From contig NZ_CP013854.1 of assembly GCF_001698125.1 (NCBI RefSeq), positions 186,001-250,000 on the forward strand: a DNA stretch of 64,000 bases, in the 5' to 3' direction. Both the position numbers and the translations under genes were made by a program. The notes under the pieces are model-generated. The model had not been told where the DNA came from and ran no database searches. It saw only the letters and a list, made by a program, of their open reading frames with translations. Origin of the DNA: Pseudonocardia sp. HH130630-07. Its GTDB lineage: Bacteria; Actinomycetota; Actinomycetes; Mycobacteriales; Pseudonocardiaceae. Below are positions 56,336-63,815 of this stretch, piece after piece (position 1 is the stretch's first letter; every line of letters begins with the position of its first letter).

Positions 56336-56811
56336 CGACGGATCCGCTCCCCCACCTGCGCGTGCGAGCCCGGAGGCAGATCGAGCACCCCGTTCTCCAG
56401 CATGAGGGCGTGGAACTGCTGCTCGGCGTACGGTACGCCCGGCGGGAGCGGGGCGACGTGCCAGTGCACGTGCGCGTTGCCCTGCATGCTGCCGAGACTC
56501 AGCGCGTACGTCCGCTCGGTCGGCAGCGCGGCCGCGACCGCCCGCGCGATCCGCCGGACGACGAGCTGGAACGCGACGAACTCCGACTCGTCCAGCTCGT
56601 GCACCCAGTCCTCGACGTGCCGTTTCGGTGCGACGAGGCAGTGTCCGAGCAACCTCGGGTAGCGGACCAGGAAGGCGATCGTGTCGGCGTCGTCGTGGAG
56701 GATCTCGTGCACGTAGTCGGGGTGTCCGTCGCGCGTCGCGCAGACGAAGCACGGGCCGTGCCGGACGCGCCGGGCGTAGGCGTCGAAGTCGAACGCGCGG
56801 TAGCCGGTCAC
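56314..56811 (-). CDS. HIT family protein
   Basis: A 165-residue histidine-triad protein. The triad is HVHWHVAPLP near 116-125 (His-x-His-x-His), and CFVCATRDGHPDYVHEILHDD near the start supplies a possible Cys-x-x-Cys zinc site. HIT proteins hydrolyse nucleotide conjugates such as diadenosine polyphosphates or AMP-lysine. GTG at 56811 is the start. Terminal overlap with the AraC gene is 22 bp. Confidence 0.88.
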   Translation of the reverse strand: MTGYRAFDFDAYARRVRHGPCFVCATRDGHPDYVHEILHDDADTIAFLVRYPRLLGHCLVAPKRHVEDWVHELDESEFVAFQLVVRRIARAVAAALPTERTYALSLGSMQGNAHVHWHVAPLPPGVPYAEQQFHALMLENGVLDLPPGSHAQVGERIRRQLRGSG

Positions 56812-56827
56812 GCCGGTCGATCCCGTG

Positions 56828-57265
56828 TCACGAGCCCAGATCCTCGACGATCCGCGCGATGCGCCGCCGCCGGGTCTGCGCCAGTCTGGCCGTCACGACA
56901 TCGTCCGCCCGGGCCCGGCGCCTGCTGGGCGACAGACCGTCGAACACACCGCGCAGACCCGCATCGTCCAACGCCGCGGCCAGGTCGTCGGGGACGACGA
57001 CGGTTCGTTCCCCGGTGTCGAGCTCGAGGCCGACCTCGACCTCGTCACCGGCTGCGCACCCTGCGGACTCCCGGTTCACCGCGCTGAGCGGGAGCATGTG
57101 GACACCGCCGTAGACGGCGACGGTGCTGCGGTAGACGTGCCCGGCGATGTGCACGCGCACAGGCGGCCTCCGCCCCGCGGCCAGCTCCTCGATCACCGAG
57201 CCGGGCACCCGGAAGCCGGTCGCCGTCTTCCCACCCAGCTCGACCGTCGTCCTGAAACGGATCAT
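56828..57265 (-). CDS. DUF1905/OmdA-like (YdeI/OmpD-associated) protein
   Basis: A 145-residue protein. The first 90 residues are DUF1905 (IRFRTTVELGGKTATGFRVPGSVIEELAAGRRPPVRVHIAGHVYRSTV), and the end is a bacteriocin-protection/OmdA-type helix set (LAAALDDAGLRGVFDGLSPSRRRARADDVVTARLAQTRRRRIARIVEDL). I prefer the ATG at 57265: GGAAGG is 9 nt upstream, whereas it abuts the other ATG at 57274. The family is uncharacterised biochemically. It lies 16 bp downstream of the HIT start on the same strand. Confidence 0.83.
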   Translation of the reverse strand: MIRFRTTVELGGKTATGFRVPGSVIEELAAGRRPPVRVHIAGHVYRSTVAVYGGVHMLPLSAVNRESAGCAAGDEVEVGLELDTGERTVVVPDDLAAALDDAGLRGVFDGLSPSRRRARADDVVTARLAQTRRRRIARIVEDLGS

Positions 57266-57382
57266 CGTCAGCATCCTTCCGCCCCGGATCCGGATACCGT
57301 ATCGCCATGGCCGCGCCGACGGCACCGTCGTGCCCGGACCGCTGTCGACGGGCGTTCCGCGCCCGGAGGTCCGGCGACAGCG

Positions 57383-57949
57383 TCAGAGCCGTCTCGAGAA
57401 GACCAGGTTCGCCCCGTGAACCACGTGGGCCTCTCTCCGCCCGGTCTCGACGAACCCGAGCTTGTCCAGCACCCGGCAGGAGGCGACGTTCCAGCCCCAC
57501 ACCGTCGCCCACAGCCGTCGGTGCCCGGACGACCGTGCCCGCTCCAGGATCGCCAGCCCGGCCTCGGTGGCGTAGCCCCGGCCCCACACCCGCCGCAACA
57601 GTTCGAACGCCAGCTCCGGCTCCCCGTCCGGCGTCTCCTCGCTGTCGATCAGACCGCAGTAGCCGACGACGTCATGGGCGGACCGCCGCTCGATGGCCGG
57701 AAGCCCGGTCGACCACACCGGGGAGAGCCGGATCGACTCCTCGATCTCGGCGACCGTGGGGCGCCCGTCGGCATCGATGCGGCGGTGCGGCGGGACCCGT
57801 GGGTCCCGCTCGGCCCACAGCTCACGCTGCACGGCGGCCTCGGTCACCCGCCACGGCCGGAGCAGCAGCCGGGGAGTCCCCAGGACGATTCCACCGCCCG
57901 GCGTCACATCATCGGCCACGATCGCAACGGTCCCACGCCGAACGGGCAT
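57383..57949 (-). CDS. GNAT family N-acetyltransferase (RimJ/RimL-like)
   Basis: A 188-residue acetyltransferase of the ribosomal-protein-alanine acetyltransferase subtype: LGTPRLLLRPWRVTEA near the start, VGYCGLIDSEETPDGEPELAFELLRRVWGRGYATEAGLAILERA with the acetyl-CoA loop RGYATEA, and VAS..VLDKLGFVETGRREAH. The substrate could be a protein N-terminus or a small molecule. ATG at 57949 has GAGGA about 5 nt upstream. It diverges from the HD-domain gene 13 bp away, so promoters overlap. Confidence 0.88.
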   Translation of the reverse strand: MPVRRGTVAIVADDVTPGGGIVLGTPRLLLRPWRVTEAAVQRELWAERDPRVPPHRRIDADGRPTVAEIEESIRLSPVWSTGLPAIERRSAHDVVGYCGLIDSEETPDGEPELAFELLRRVWGRGYATEAGLAILERARSSGHRRLWATVWGWNVASCRVLDKLGFVETGRREAHVVHGANLVFSRRL

Positions 57950-57962
57950 AGAGTCCTCGGCG

Positions 57963-58523
57963 ATGCCGCGGACACCGACCACCGAGGAGGCCCGGCACCT
58001 CGCCGGGCCGCTCCTCGAACCGCTCGGCCGCCGCTGGATCCACGTGCAGGCGGTGGCGGAGCGGGCCCGGGAGCTGGCCCCCGCGGTCGCCGAACAGGAC
58101 CGTGACCTGCTCGTCGTCGCCGCGTGGCTGCACGACGTCGGATACGCCCCCGGCGTGCGCGCCACCGGCAGCCACCAGATCGACGGCGCAGAACATCTCG
58201 CCCGGCGCGGCTACCCGCACCGGCTGTGTGCACTGGTCGCGCACCACTCGGCGGCCTCCTACGAGATCGCCGAACGCGGCCTCACCGACCGGCTCGCCCG
58301 CTGGGAGGACGAGAGCTCACCCGTGACCGACGCACTCTGGACCGCCGACATGACGACCGGACCGGACGGCCGTCGGATGACCCACACCGAGCGGCTCGAC
58401 GAGATCCTGGAACGCTACGAACCGGATTCCGTCGTCGCTCGGGCGATGCTCGCGGCCCGCGGCTCGATCGAGCGTGCGGTCACCGCCACCGCGACACGGC
58501 TGGCGGGTCCTCAGCGGATCTGA
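57963..58523 (+). CDS. HD domain phosphohydrolase
   Basis: A 186-residue protein with the HD signature: WIHVQAVAERARELA (first His), AAWLHDVGYAPG (His-Asp pair near 58-59) and a later HH in ALVAHHSAASYE. HD proteins hydrolyse nucleotides or phosphate esters, and this short single-domain type has no assigned substrate. ATG at 57963 lies shortly after TAGAGT, suggesting a leaderless message. It converges on the NUDIX gene with a 13-bp overlap; both could act in nucleotide clean-up. Confidence 0.86.
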   Translation: MPRTPTTEEARHLAGPLLEPLGRRWIHVQAVAERARELAPAVAEQDRDLLVVAAWLHDVGYAPGVRATGSHQIDGAEHLARRGYPHRLCALVAHHSAASYEIAERGLTDRLARWEDESSPVTDALWTADMTTGPDGRRMTHTERLDEILERYEPDSVVARAMLAARGSIERAVTATATRLAGPQRI

Positions 58524-58984
58524 GGCGTGCTGCCGCCGCCCAGGGCGTCGTCGATCCGGCGGCGCATCGACGGGTGGACCGTGAGCTCGGCGAGGCCGGT
58601 GGGCTCGATCCACCGCACGGCCCTCGTCTCGGTCCCGTCCTCGCGCAGCGTTCCCCCGGTGGGACGTGCGTGGAAGCAGACCGAGACCTCCTGCCGGACC
58701 TCGCCGTCGTCGTAGGCCATGACGTGGCCCGGATCGGTGTCGATGCCGACCAACCCGGTGATCTCCACCGTCAGTCCCGTCTCCTCGGCGACCTCACGGA
58801 CGGCGGCGTCGGAGATGGACTCGCCGAGTTCCATGCCGCCGCCGGGCAGGGCCCACTTGTCGTTGTCGATCTTGTGGATCACGAGCAACCGGCCTCGGCC
58901 GTCGCGGACGGCGACGGTGGTGGACGGCACGACACTGTTCGCCGCCGGGGCGTCGGGGTCATACAGGTAATCGATACGGGCCAT
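58511..58984 (-). CDS. NUDIX hydrolase
   Basis: A 157-residue pyrophosphohydrolase. The NUDIX box is visible as GGGMELGESISDAAVREVAEETGL (about 52-75), with the REVAEE core and terminal Gly. It begins MARIDYLYDPDAPAANSVVPSTTVAV; ATG 58984 is chosen because homology begins there although the frame extends to 59038. The substrate is probably a modified nucleotide or nucleotide sugar. Confidence 0.9.
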   Translation of the reverse strand: MARIDYLYDPDAPAANSVVPSTTVAVRDGRGRLLVIHKIDNDKWALPGGGMELGESISDAAVREVAEETGLTVEITGLVGIDTDPGHVMAYDDGEVRQEVSVCFHARPTGGTLREDGTETRAVRWIEPTGLAELTVHPSMRRRIDDALGGGSTPQIR

Positions 58985-59003
58985 ACCCCAGGATGGCGCA
59001 CGG

Positions 59004-59224
59004 TCACTCGTCGATGGGAATTCCGGTGCCCCATACATCGTCGAAGGACCGCATTAATGCCTCCATATCCGTCCCCCGGGTACCCGACGAAGGTGCATGA
59101 CCGGGGACTTCCCGGCCGGGGCACCGTGCACGTGCCCGTTGACGAGCAACTCCTCGGCCACGTCGTGTTGTTCGACGAGGAAGGTTCCGGCGTAGACGAG
59201 TACGTCGCTCTTGTGACGAGCCGA
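59004..59224 (-). pseudogene. Relic of an XRE-DUF5919-type protein (C-terminal fragment)
   Basis: In the frame running down from 59224 the minus strand reads HKSDVLVYAGTFLVEQ, then directly ELLVNGHVHGAPAGKSP and VMHLRRVPGGRIWRH. At 59052-59057 one base appears to be missing and the text continues in another frame as MRSFDDVWGTGIPIDE before a TGA at 59004-59006. These pieces match the order of DUF5919 proteins (LVYAG...; LVN.HAYGAPAAHSPVLHLRR; YM.SFERVW), but the 80 or so residues between the first two pieces, and the N-terminal helix-turn-helix, are missing. A stop codon lies just upstream. It is clearly decayed. It uses rarer AT-rich codons (TTA, GTA, ATT). Confidence 0.65.
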
Positions 59225-59460
59225 ACACTACGACGACGGAGAAATCGGACGACCGAAACCAGAGGACGTTCCCCCGGACTCCAGGACGTCCTGGAATGTC
59301 CGTGCCCGCGGTAAAGCGGTCCCGGGGATCGCGCCATCGTCTGGCACGTGTTCACCAAGAGCTGCGTGCGACGTCATCGACTCCGTCGCGGAACCTGCAC
59401 CGGGTGCCACGCCCGACGGTGGGTCGATGTCCGCACGGTGCGCTGCCTCGGCTGCGCAGC

Positions 59461-59539
59461 CGCACCTCCCGGGCGGGATCCGCGGGCGACGCCGTCGCAG
59501 GACAGCGGGGGTCCAGGAATAACCCGGGTGCACCAGCAG
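59461..59539. repeat. Direct repeat A, relic of a nucleotidyltransferase 3' end
   Basis: This segment matches 62441-62521 in the same orientation, strongest from 59478 (ATCCGCGGGCGACGCCGTCG compared with ATCCGCGGGTGACGCCGTCG). On the minus strand it reads LLVHPGYSWTPAVL, preceded by GAAVRALIGRT, aligning with RLVHPGHPWISRL of the intact gene at 62447-63100. It is therefore a broken copy of that gene's end. The rest of 59225-59594 shows no recognisable gene. Confidence 0.6.
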
Positions 59540-59594
59540 TGTCCGTCCGATCAGCGCCCGGACCGCCGCCCCGTCAGATCGGGTCCAGGATGCG

Positions 59595-60341
59595 CTACAG
59601 GAACTGCCGCGTGCGCGGCTGCGACGGCGCCCCCAGCACCTGGCCGGGCGGGCCCGACTCGAGGACGACGCCGCCCTCGATGAACAGCACCTGGTCGGCC
59701 ACCTGCTGGGCGAAACGGATCTCGTGGGTGACGATCACCATCGTCCAGCCCTCGGCGGCCAGGTCCTTGATCACCCGCAGGACGTCCCCGACGAGCTCCG
59801 GGTCCAGTGCCGACGTCGGCTCGTCGAACAGCATCAGCTCGGGTCGCAGCGCCAGCGCGCGGGCGATGCCGACGCGCTGCTGCTGCCCGCCCGAGAGCTG
59901 GTACGGGTACTGGTCGGCCTTCTCCGCCAGCCCGACCTGCGTGAGCAGGCTCCTCGCGTCCTCGATCGCCTCGGCCTTCGCGCGCTTCTGCACGACGACG
60001 GGGCCCTCGATCACGTTCTGCAGCACCGTCTTGTGCGGGAACAGGTTGTGCGACTGGAACACCATCGCGCTCTGGGCGCGGAAGCGGGCCAGCGCGGCTC
60101 GCTCGACCGGCTCCCCGAAATCGATCGAGACGTCCCCGATGCCGATCACGCCGGCGTCGGCGCGGTCGAGGGCGTTGAGGGTGCGCAGGACTGTCGTCTT
60201 GCCCGAGCCCGACGGCCCGATCACGGCCGTCACCGTGCCCGCGGGCACGTCGAACGCGATGTCCTCGAGCACCTCGAGCGTGCCGAACGCCTTGCGCACG
60301 CCCTGCACCGTCAGCAGGTCGGTCTTTCCGCCGTCGGTCAT
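59595..60341 (-). CDS. Polar amino-acid ABC transporter ATPase
   Basis: A 248-residue GlnQ/TcyN-type ATPase. Walker A is GPSGSGKTT (about 42-50), the Q-loop is VFQSHNLFPHKTVLQNV, the ABC signature is YQLSGGQQQRVGIARALA, Walker B is LMLFDEPTSALDPELV, and the switch His is in IVTHEIRFAQQVADQVLFIEGG. ATG at 60341 overlaps the permease stop (ATGA). With the permease and binding protein it makes a three-gene importer; the cysteine-type leader peptide upstream suggests cystine or another sulfur amino acid. Confidence 0.92.
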   Translation of the reverse strand: MTDGGKTDLLTVQGVRKAFGTLEVLEDIAFDVPAGTVTAVIGPSGSGKTTVLRTLNALDRADAGVIGIGDVSIDFGEPVERAALARFRAQSAMVFQSHNLFPHKTVLQNVIEGPVVVQKRAKAEAIEDARSLLTQVGLAEKADQYPYQLSGGQQQRVGIARALALRPELMLFDEPTSALDPELVGDVLRVIKDLAAEGWTMVIVTHEIRFAQQVADQVLFIEGGVVLESGPPGQVLGAPSQPRTRQFL

Positions 60342-61006
60342 CGCGCCACGTACCTCTCGAGTCGGCCTTCCAGCCTGACCTGCGCGAACGACAGGACCAG
60401 GCAGACAACCCAGTAGTAGACGGCCGCCACCCCGTAGAGGGCGAAGAAGTCGAACGTCGGCGCGGCCGCCAGCTGGGCCACCCGCAGCAGCTCCGTGACC
60501 AGGATCGTCGACGCCAGCGACGTGTCCTTGACCAGGGAGATCAGCGTGTTCGACAGCGGCGGGACGGCGGTGCGTGCGGCCTGCGGGAGGATCACCCGCT
60601 GCAGGGTCCTGGAGTAGCCCATGCCGATGGTCTCGGCCGCCTCCCACTGCCCCTTCGGGATGCTCAGGATCGCCGCCCTGATCACTTCGGCCGCATAGCC
60701 GCCGACGTTGAGGCTGAACGCGAACACCGCCGACGGGAACGGGTCGATCGTGACCCCGAGCTGCGGCAGTGCGTAGAACACGATGAACAGCTGCACGAGC
60801 AGCGGCGTGCCGCGGATCAGGGAGATGTAGACGCGGGCGAGCCACGAGAGCGGCTTGATGCTCGACAGCCGGGCGAGCGCGACGAACAGCGCGATCACCA
60901 GCCCGAACACGAAGCTGATCGCCGTCAGCGGGATGGTCTGGGTGACCGTGGCCGTCAGCATCGGCCACAGGTTCCGCGCGATCAGCTCCCAGGTGGCGGG
61001 ATCCAC
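60338..61006 (-). CDS. Polar amino-acid ABC transporter permease
   Basis: A 222-residue HisM/GlnP-type permease with five or so helices. It contains the family's opening TVTQTIPLTAISFVFGLVIAL, YISLIRGTPLLVQLFIVFYALPQLG, and the EAA loop KGQWEAAETIGMGYSRTLQRVILPQA. GTG at 61006 begins directly after the TAG of the binding-protein gene (no spacer), and its TGA overlaps the ATPase ATG. All three genes are translationally linked. Confidence 0.92.
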   Translation of the reverse strand: MDPATWELIARNLWPMLTATVTQTIPLTAISFVFGLVIALFVALARLSSIKPLSWLARVYISLIRGTPLLVQLFIVFYALPQLGVTIDPFPSAVFAFSLNVGGYAAEVIRAAILSIPKGQWEAAETIGMGYSRTLQRVILPQAARTAVPPLSNTLISLVKDTSLASTILVTELLRVAQLAAAPTFDFFALYGVAAVYYWVVCLVLSFAQVRLEGRLERYVAR

Positions 61007-61764
61007 CTACTTCCCGCTCACGTCGGAGCCGAAGTACTTCTCCGAGATCCTCGTCAGGGTGCCGTCCGCGCGCAGCTGGTCGAGCGCCGTGTTCACCTGC
61101 GGGGTGAGGGGGCTGTCCTTCAGCAGCGCCATCGCCTGCTCACTGGTGTCACCGGTGGTGCCGGCGACCTTGATGCCGGGGTCGCCCGTGGTCTTCTGGT
61201 ACTCGCCGACCGCGAGGGTGTCGTTGACCAGCGCGTCGACCCGGCCCTGCTTCAGCAGCTGCACGGCCTGCACGAAGCCTTCGACCGCCTCGACGTTCGC
61301 ACCGGCGTTGCGGGCGACCTCGGCCCAGTTGCTCGTCGAGGACTGGGCGGTGGTCCTGCCCCTGAGCGCCGCGAGGTCGGTGATGGCGGTGTCGTCGGCG
61401 CGGGTGACGATCACGCCCTCCGAGACCGTGTAGGGCTCCGAGAGGTCGTACTTGGCCTTGCGGGCGTCGTTGACCGTCACCTGGTTGGCGATGATGTCGA
61501 AGCGCTGCGCCTCGAGCCCGCGAAGATCGAGTCGAACGGCGTCTGGACGAACTCGACCTCCTTGCCCAGCTTCACCCCGACCGCCTGCACGACCTCGATG
61601 TCGTACCCGGTGAGCTCGCCGTCGGGCCCCTGGAAGCTGAACGGGCTGTAGGTGCCCTCCGTGCCGACCCGCAGGGTGGACGAGTCGGCACCGCCGCCGC
61701 TGCAGGCGACGATCGACAGGGAAGCCAGCAGCGCGACGGCTGCGGTGAGGAACGTGCGACGCAC
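61007..61764 (-). pseudogene. Amino-acid-binding lipoprotein, apparent -1 frameshift
   Basis: GTG at 61764 (AAGGAG 6-7 nt upstream) starts a lipoprotein signal VRRTFLTAAVALLASLSIVAC and the binding-protein opening LRVGTEGTYSPFSFQGPDGELTGYDIEVVQAVG. At 61516-61517 the frame shifts. Adding one base gives FAGLEAQRFDIIANQVTVNDARKAKYDLSEPYTVSEG, the normal continuation, through VDALVNDTLAVGEYQ to the TAG at 61007-61009; 252 residues if intact. Phrases resemble TcyK/FliY-like cystine-binding proteins. The lipid anchor and ligand domain would be complete without the shift. It is either a sequencing error or a recent inactivation of an otherwise intact operon. Confidence 0.8.
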
Positions 61765-61869
61765 GGATGTCTCCTTCGGAAGGCGGTCCGGGATGTGCAT
61801 GGACCGCAGAGACCGGCCGTTCAGGCCGGAGAGGGACGGGGGCGGATGGACACCGACGAAGCCGGCAGC

Positions 61870-61962
61870 TCAGCTACAGAGCGCAGCCTGGGTACGGCAG
61901 AGGTCGACGTGACGACGGCTCCACGGCAACGCCGTGAGCACGACCCGCACTACCCGCACCAT
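61870..61962 (-). CDS. RRHVDL-type leader peptide (cysteine-responsive uORF)
   Basis: A 30-codon ORF, ATG 61962 to TGA 61870-61872, ending SRRHVDLCRTQAALCS. Actinobacteria carry many short leader peptides with RRHxDLxR..(S/A)ALC before sulfur-assimilation and cysteine-related genes, where ribosome stalling at Cys codons or related events tunes downstream expression. Here the ORF ends 105 bp before the binding-protein start, and a good promoter lies upstream. It implies that the ABC operon responds to cysteine or sulfur supply. The exact start could be a later GTG. Confidence 0.72.
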   Translation of the reverse strand: MVRVVRVVLTALPWSRRHVDLCRTQAALCS

Positions 61963-61993
61963 GTGTCCCACCGAGGCCGACCGAGGAGGTGTC

Positions 61994-62021
61994 AGGCTAA
62001 TCGACCACCTGACCATGTCAA
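61994..62021 (-). promoter_or_regulatory. Sigma-70-like promoter of the leader/ABC operon
   Basis: Minus-strand -35 TTGACA (62016-62021) and -10 TAGCCT (61994-61999) with a 16-bp spacer. An inverted repeat GTCAGG...CCTGAC (61991-61996 and 62008-62013) overlaps the -10 and the spacer and may be an operator. Transcription would start near 61987, 25 bp before the leader ORF. Confidence 0.6.
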
Positions 62022-62440
62022 GATCGACGCTCCCGGCCTGTCGCCCGGAGCCGACAGCAGCGGGTGGGTGGTGCGACCGGTCGGGCTCCGACGCCACGAC
62101 GACCACGGCGACGAGGCCCGCCGCGATCGCCGGGGCCGGACACCGGACCTGCGCGGTCGGCTGCGCCGAGGTGCACGTCAGGGGGCCGGATCGGCTCTCG
62201 GGGCCCGCTCACGGGCATCTCGGCGCAGACCGCGCACGATGCGCGCCGCATTCCTTCTCTTCTACGCCGGTCACCGAGGCCGGTCCTGCACGGCGTCGTC
62301 GACCGAGCCCGCGGAAACCGACGATATCCGCGCCGGACGGTCCGGCCGCACACCCGCACGGCCATCCCGGGCCCGGCTCCGGCGTGCCGCACCTTCCGTG
62401 CGGGGCGCGTCACGCCGGACCTCTGCGCGGGAGCGCCCAC
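62022..62440. other. About 420 bp with no recognisable gene
   Basis: Both strands have open frames, but none gives a recognisable product, a good ribosome site or a convincing protein composition; translations are Arg/Pro/Gly-rich and look like shadows. It lies between the ABC operon promoter and repeat B and may be decayed DNA left by the event that made the flanking repeats. Confidence 0.5.
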
Positions 62441-62521
62441 CACACCTCACCGGTGACATCCGCGGGTGACGCCGTCGGAGTCGAGTCGGGAGATCCAGGG
62501 ATGACCCGGATGCACCAGCCG
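62441..62521. repeat. Direct repeat B, overlapping the end of the nucleotidyltransferase gene
   Basis: Matches 59461-59539 in the same orientation, about 2.98 kb apart, with roughly 80% identity in the best 60 bases. It contains the intact gene's last codons (LVHPGHPWISRLDSDGV). Copy B is the parental sequence; copy A is a relic. Confidence 0.6.
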
Positions 62522-63100
62522 CAGCCACCCGGCGAGGGTCGCGCGCTGCTCGGCCCCCAGCAACGGCAGCGCGGCGGCGAAGTCGATCTCGTCCTTCTCC
62601 CGGGCTGCCTTCGCCTTGAAGAGCAGTACCACCTCGGCCACGAGGAACGGCACGCCGCCGGCGGTCCGGTGGACGACCTCCGTGTACGGCCGCCGGATCC
62701 GGTCGTCCCGCCGGCAGATCCAGGTGTCGCCGTCGTGCGGCTCGCGGAAGACGTCGACGAGGTAGTGGTCGGTGACCGGGTCGCGCACCCACGTCTGATG
62801 GGTCGAGGCGAACTCCTCGGGGGTCGCGCACCGCCACACCCGACCGTCGATCGGCGCGTCCAGCTCGCAGTCCTCGAACCGGGCGATCACCTCGGCGTGG
62901 CCAGCGCCGGGCACGGCGATCTCGATGTCGCCGTGCGGGCGCGACCGGCCGGTGAACAGCTCGATCGCCCAGCCGGCCGCGACACACCACGGCGTTCGCA
63001 CCCCGGCGAGGCGCCCGGCCACCGCGGCCGGGGAGAGCGAGTGTCCCCACCGGGCAGCCAACTCGTCCGCACCGAACTCGGTGCCGGCTCGCTCCTCCAC
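62447..63100 (-). CDS. Nucleotidyltransferase (aminoglycoside adenylyltransferase-like)
   Basis: A 217-residue protein. VAAGWAIELFTGRSRPHGDIEIAV (about 40-63) matches the GWAxDLxxGxxxRxHxDIEI motif of the minimal nucleotidyltransferases that include lincosamide and aminoglycoside adenylyltransferases; the Asp and Glu bind metal. A second acidic residue appears in HYLVDVFREP. The C-terminus has KAAREKDEIDFAAALPLL and RLVHPGHPW. It may modify a small molecule; drug resistance is not proven. GTG at 63100 lies 6 nt after TAGCCT (leaderless) and inside a perfect 16-bp palindrome CCTCCACCGGTGGAGG (63094-63109). Confidence 0.82.
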   Translation of the reverse strand: MEERAGTEFGADELAARWGHSLSPAAVAGRLAGVRTPWCVAAGWAIELFTGRSRPHGDIEIAVPGAGHAEVIARFEDCELDAPIDGRVWRCATPEEFASTHQTWVRDPVTDHYLVDVFREPHDGDTWICRRDDRIRRPYTEVVHRTAGGVPFLVAEVVLLFKAKAAREKDEIDFAAALPLLGAEQRATLAGWLRLVHPGHPWISRLDSDGVTRGCHR

Positions 63101-63163
63101 CGGTGGAGGCTAGACCCGGATCGGCAGTCCTCGTACCGCTCGTGGAGACGCGCACACGAGAAA

Positions 63164-63186
63164 AGGCCCGGTCGGCGACCGGGCCT
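63164..63186 (-). terminator. Intrinsic terminator of the tRNA-Val gene
   Basis: On the minus strand AGGCCCGGTC-n3-GACCGGGCCT is followed at once by TTTTC, one of the few hairpin-plus-T-run terminators in this window. It lies 13 bp after the tRNA 3' end. Confidence 0.85.
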
Positions 63187-63199
63187 CTTCGTGAAACTG

Positions 63200-63271
63200 T
63201 GGGCGATACTGGGATCGAACCAGTGACCTCTTCGGTGTGAACGAAGCGCTCTCCCCCTGAGCTAATCGCCC
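63200..63271 (-). tRNA. tRNA-Val (anticodon CAC)
   Basis: The minus strand folds as a standard tRNA: acceptor GGGCGAT/ATCGCCC, D stem GCTC/GAGC, anticodon stem CTTCG/CGAAG with loop TTCACAC (anticodon CAC, reading GUG), and T arm ACTGG-TTCGATC-CCAGT. The discriminator is A. The terminal CCA is not encoded. A T-rich intrinsic terminator follows. tRNA genes can serve as phage or element attachment sites, but no integrase or partial tRNA copy is visible here. Confidence 0.97.
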
Positions 63272-63338
63272 TCAGCGGTGTCCCGAACACTACACAGCCC
63301 GGCCCCGCCACCCCACACCGGGGTCCCCATGATCACGA

Positions 63339-63815
63339 TTACGGCGTGACCACCGACGACCCCGGGATCCCGGCCGGCGGCGGAGGCGGCTGCAGCATCG
63401 GCAGCAGCGGCGACTTCAGCCATGCCCACTCGATCCCGACCCAGCCGCCGACGGTCTCGAAGACCCCCATGGCCCACGCACACACCGCGACGGTGCCGAG
63501 GATCGCCGTCATCACCAGTAGCTGGACCACGCGGGTCTGCCGGCCCATCCAGTCGACCCAGGCGTCGTACCGGACCCGGACCCAGTGCAGCAGCCGCTTG
63601 GCCCAGCTGAACTCGGCCGCGAGCACCCCGAGGCCGAGGAAGATGATCGCCCAGCCGGGCCCGGGGGCGGGCAGCGCGATGATCCCGATGATGACGATCG
63701 CGGTGCCCAGCACCCCGGCCGTGATCCGGTAGGTCAGGTCCAGCACCGGGTTGCGCGCCACACCGGCGCGGAACACCCGGTAGCGCACCTTGGTCTTGCG
63801 GAACCACATGCGCAA
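63339..63815 (-). CDS. TIGR02611 (PGPGW) family membrane protein
   Basis: A protein of about 156-158 residues with an N-terminal basic segment, two close helices (about 29-70) joined by the PAPGPGWAIIFLGLGVLAAEFSWA motif that defines the family, a basic amphipathic stretch (AKRLLHWVRVRYDAWVDWMGR), and a third hydrophobic segment near 97-118. The C-terminal tail is Pro-rich. TTG 63815 or ATG 63807-63809 could be the start. The frame stays open upstream (STTEQNDTGAPAAAA) with no ATG or GTG, so a longer form with a rare start cannot be excluded. Function unknown; integral to the cytoplasmic membrane. Confidence 0.8.
   Translation of the reverse strand: MRMWFRKTKVRYRVFRAGVARNPVLDLTYRITAGVLGTAIVIIGIIALPAPGPGWAIIFLGLGVLAAEFSWAKRLLHWVRVRYDAWVDWMGRQTRVVQLLVMTAILGTVAVCAWAMGVFETVGGWVGIEWAWLKSPLLPMLQPPPPPAGIPGSSVVTP

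Noticed and set aside
62018..62443. Possible 141-codon gene between the ABC promoter and the nucleotidyltransferase
   Set aside because: No ribosome site, Arg/Pro-rich translation and no recognisable family; also covers the predicted -35 hexamer.
59004..63271. Integrative element attached at tRNA-Val
   Set aside because: No integrase, and no second copy of the tRNA 3' end was noticed in the window.
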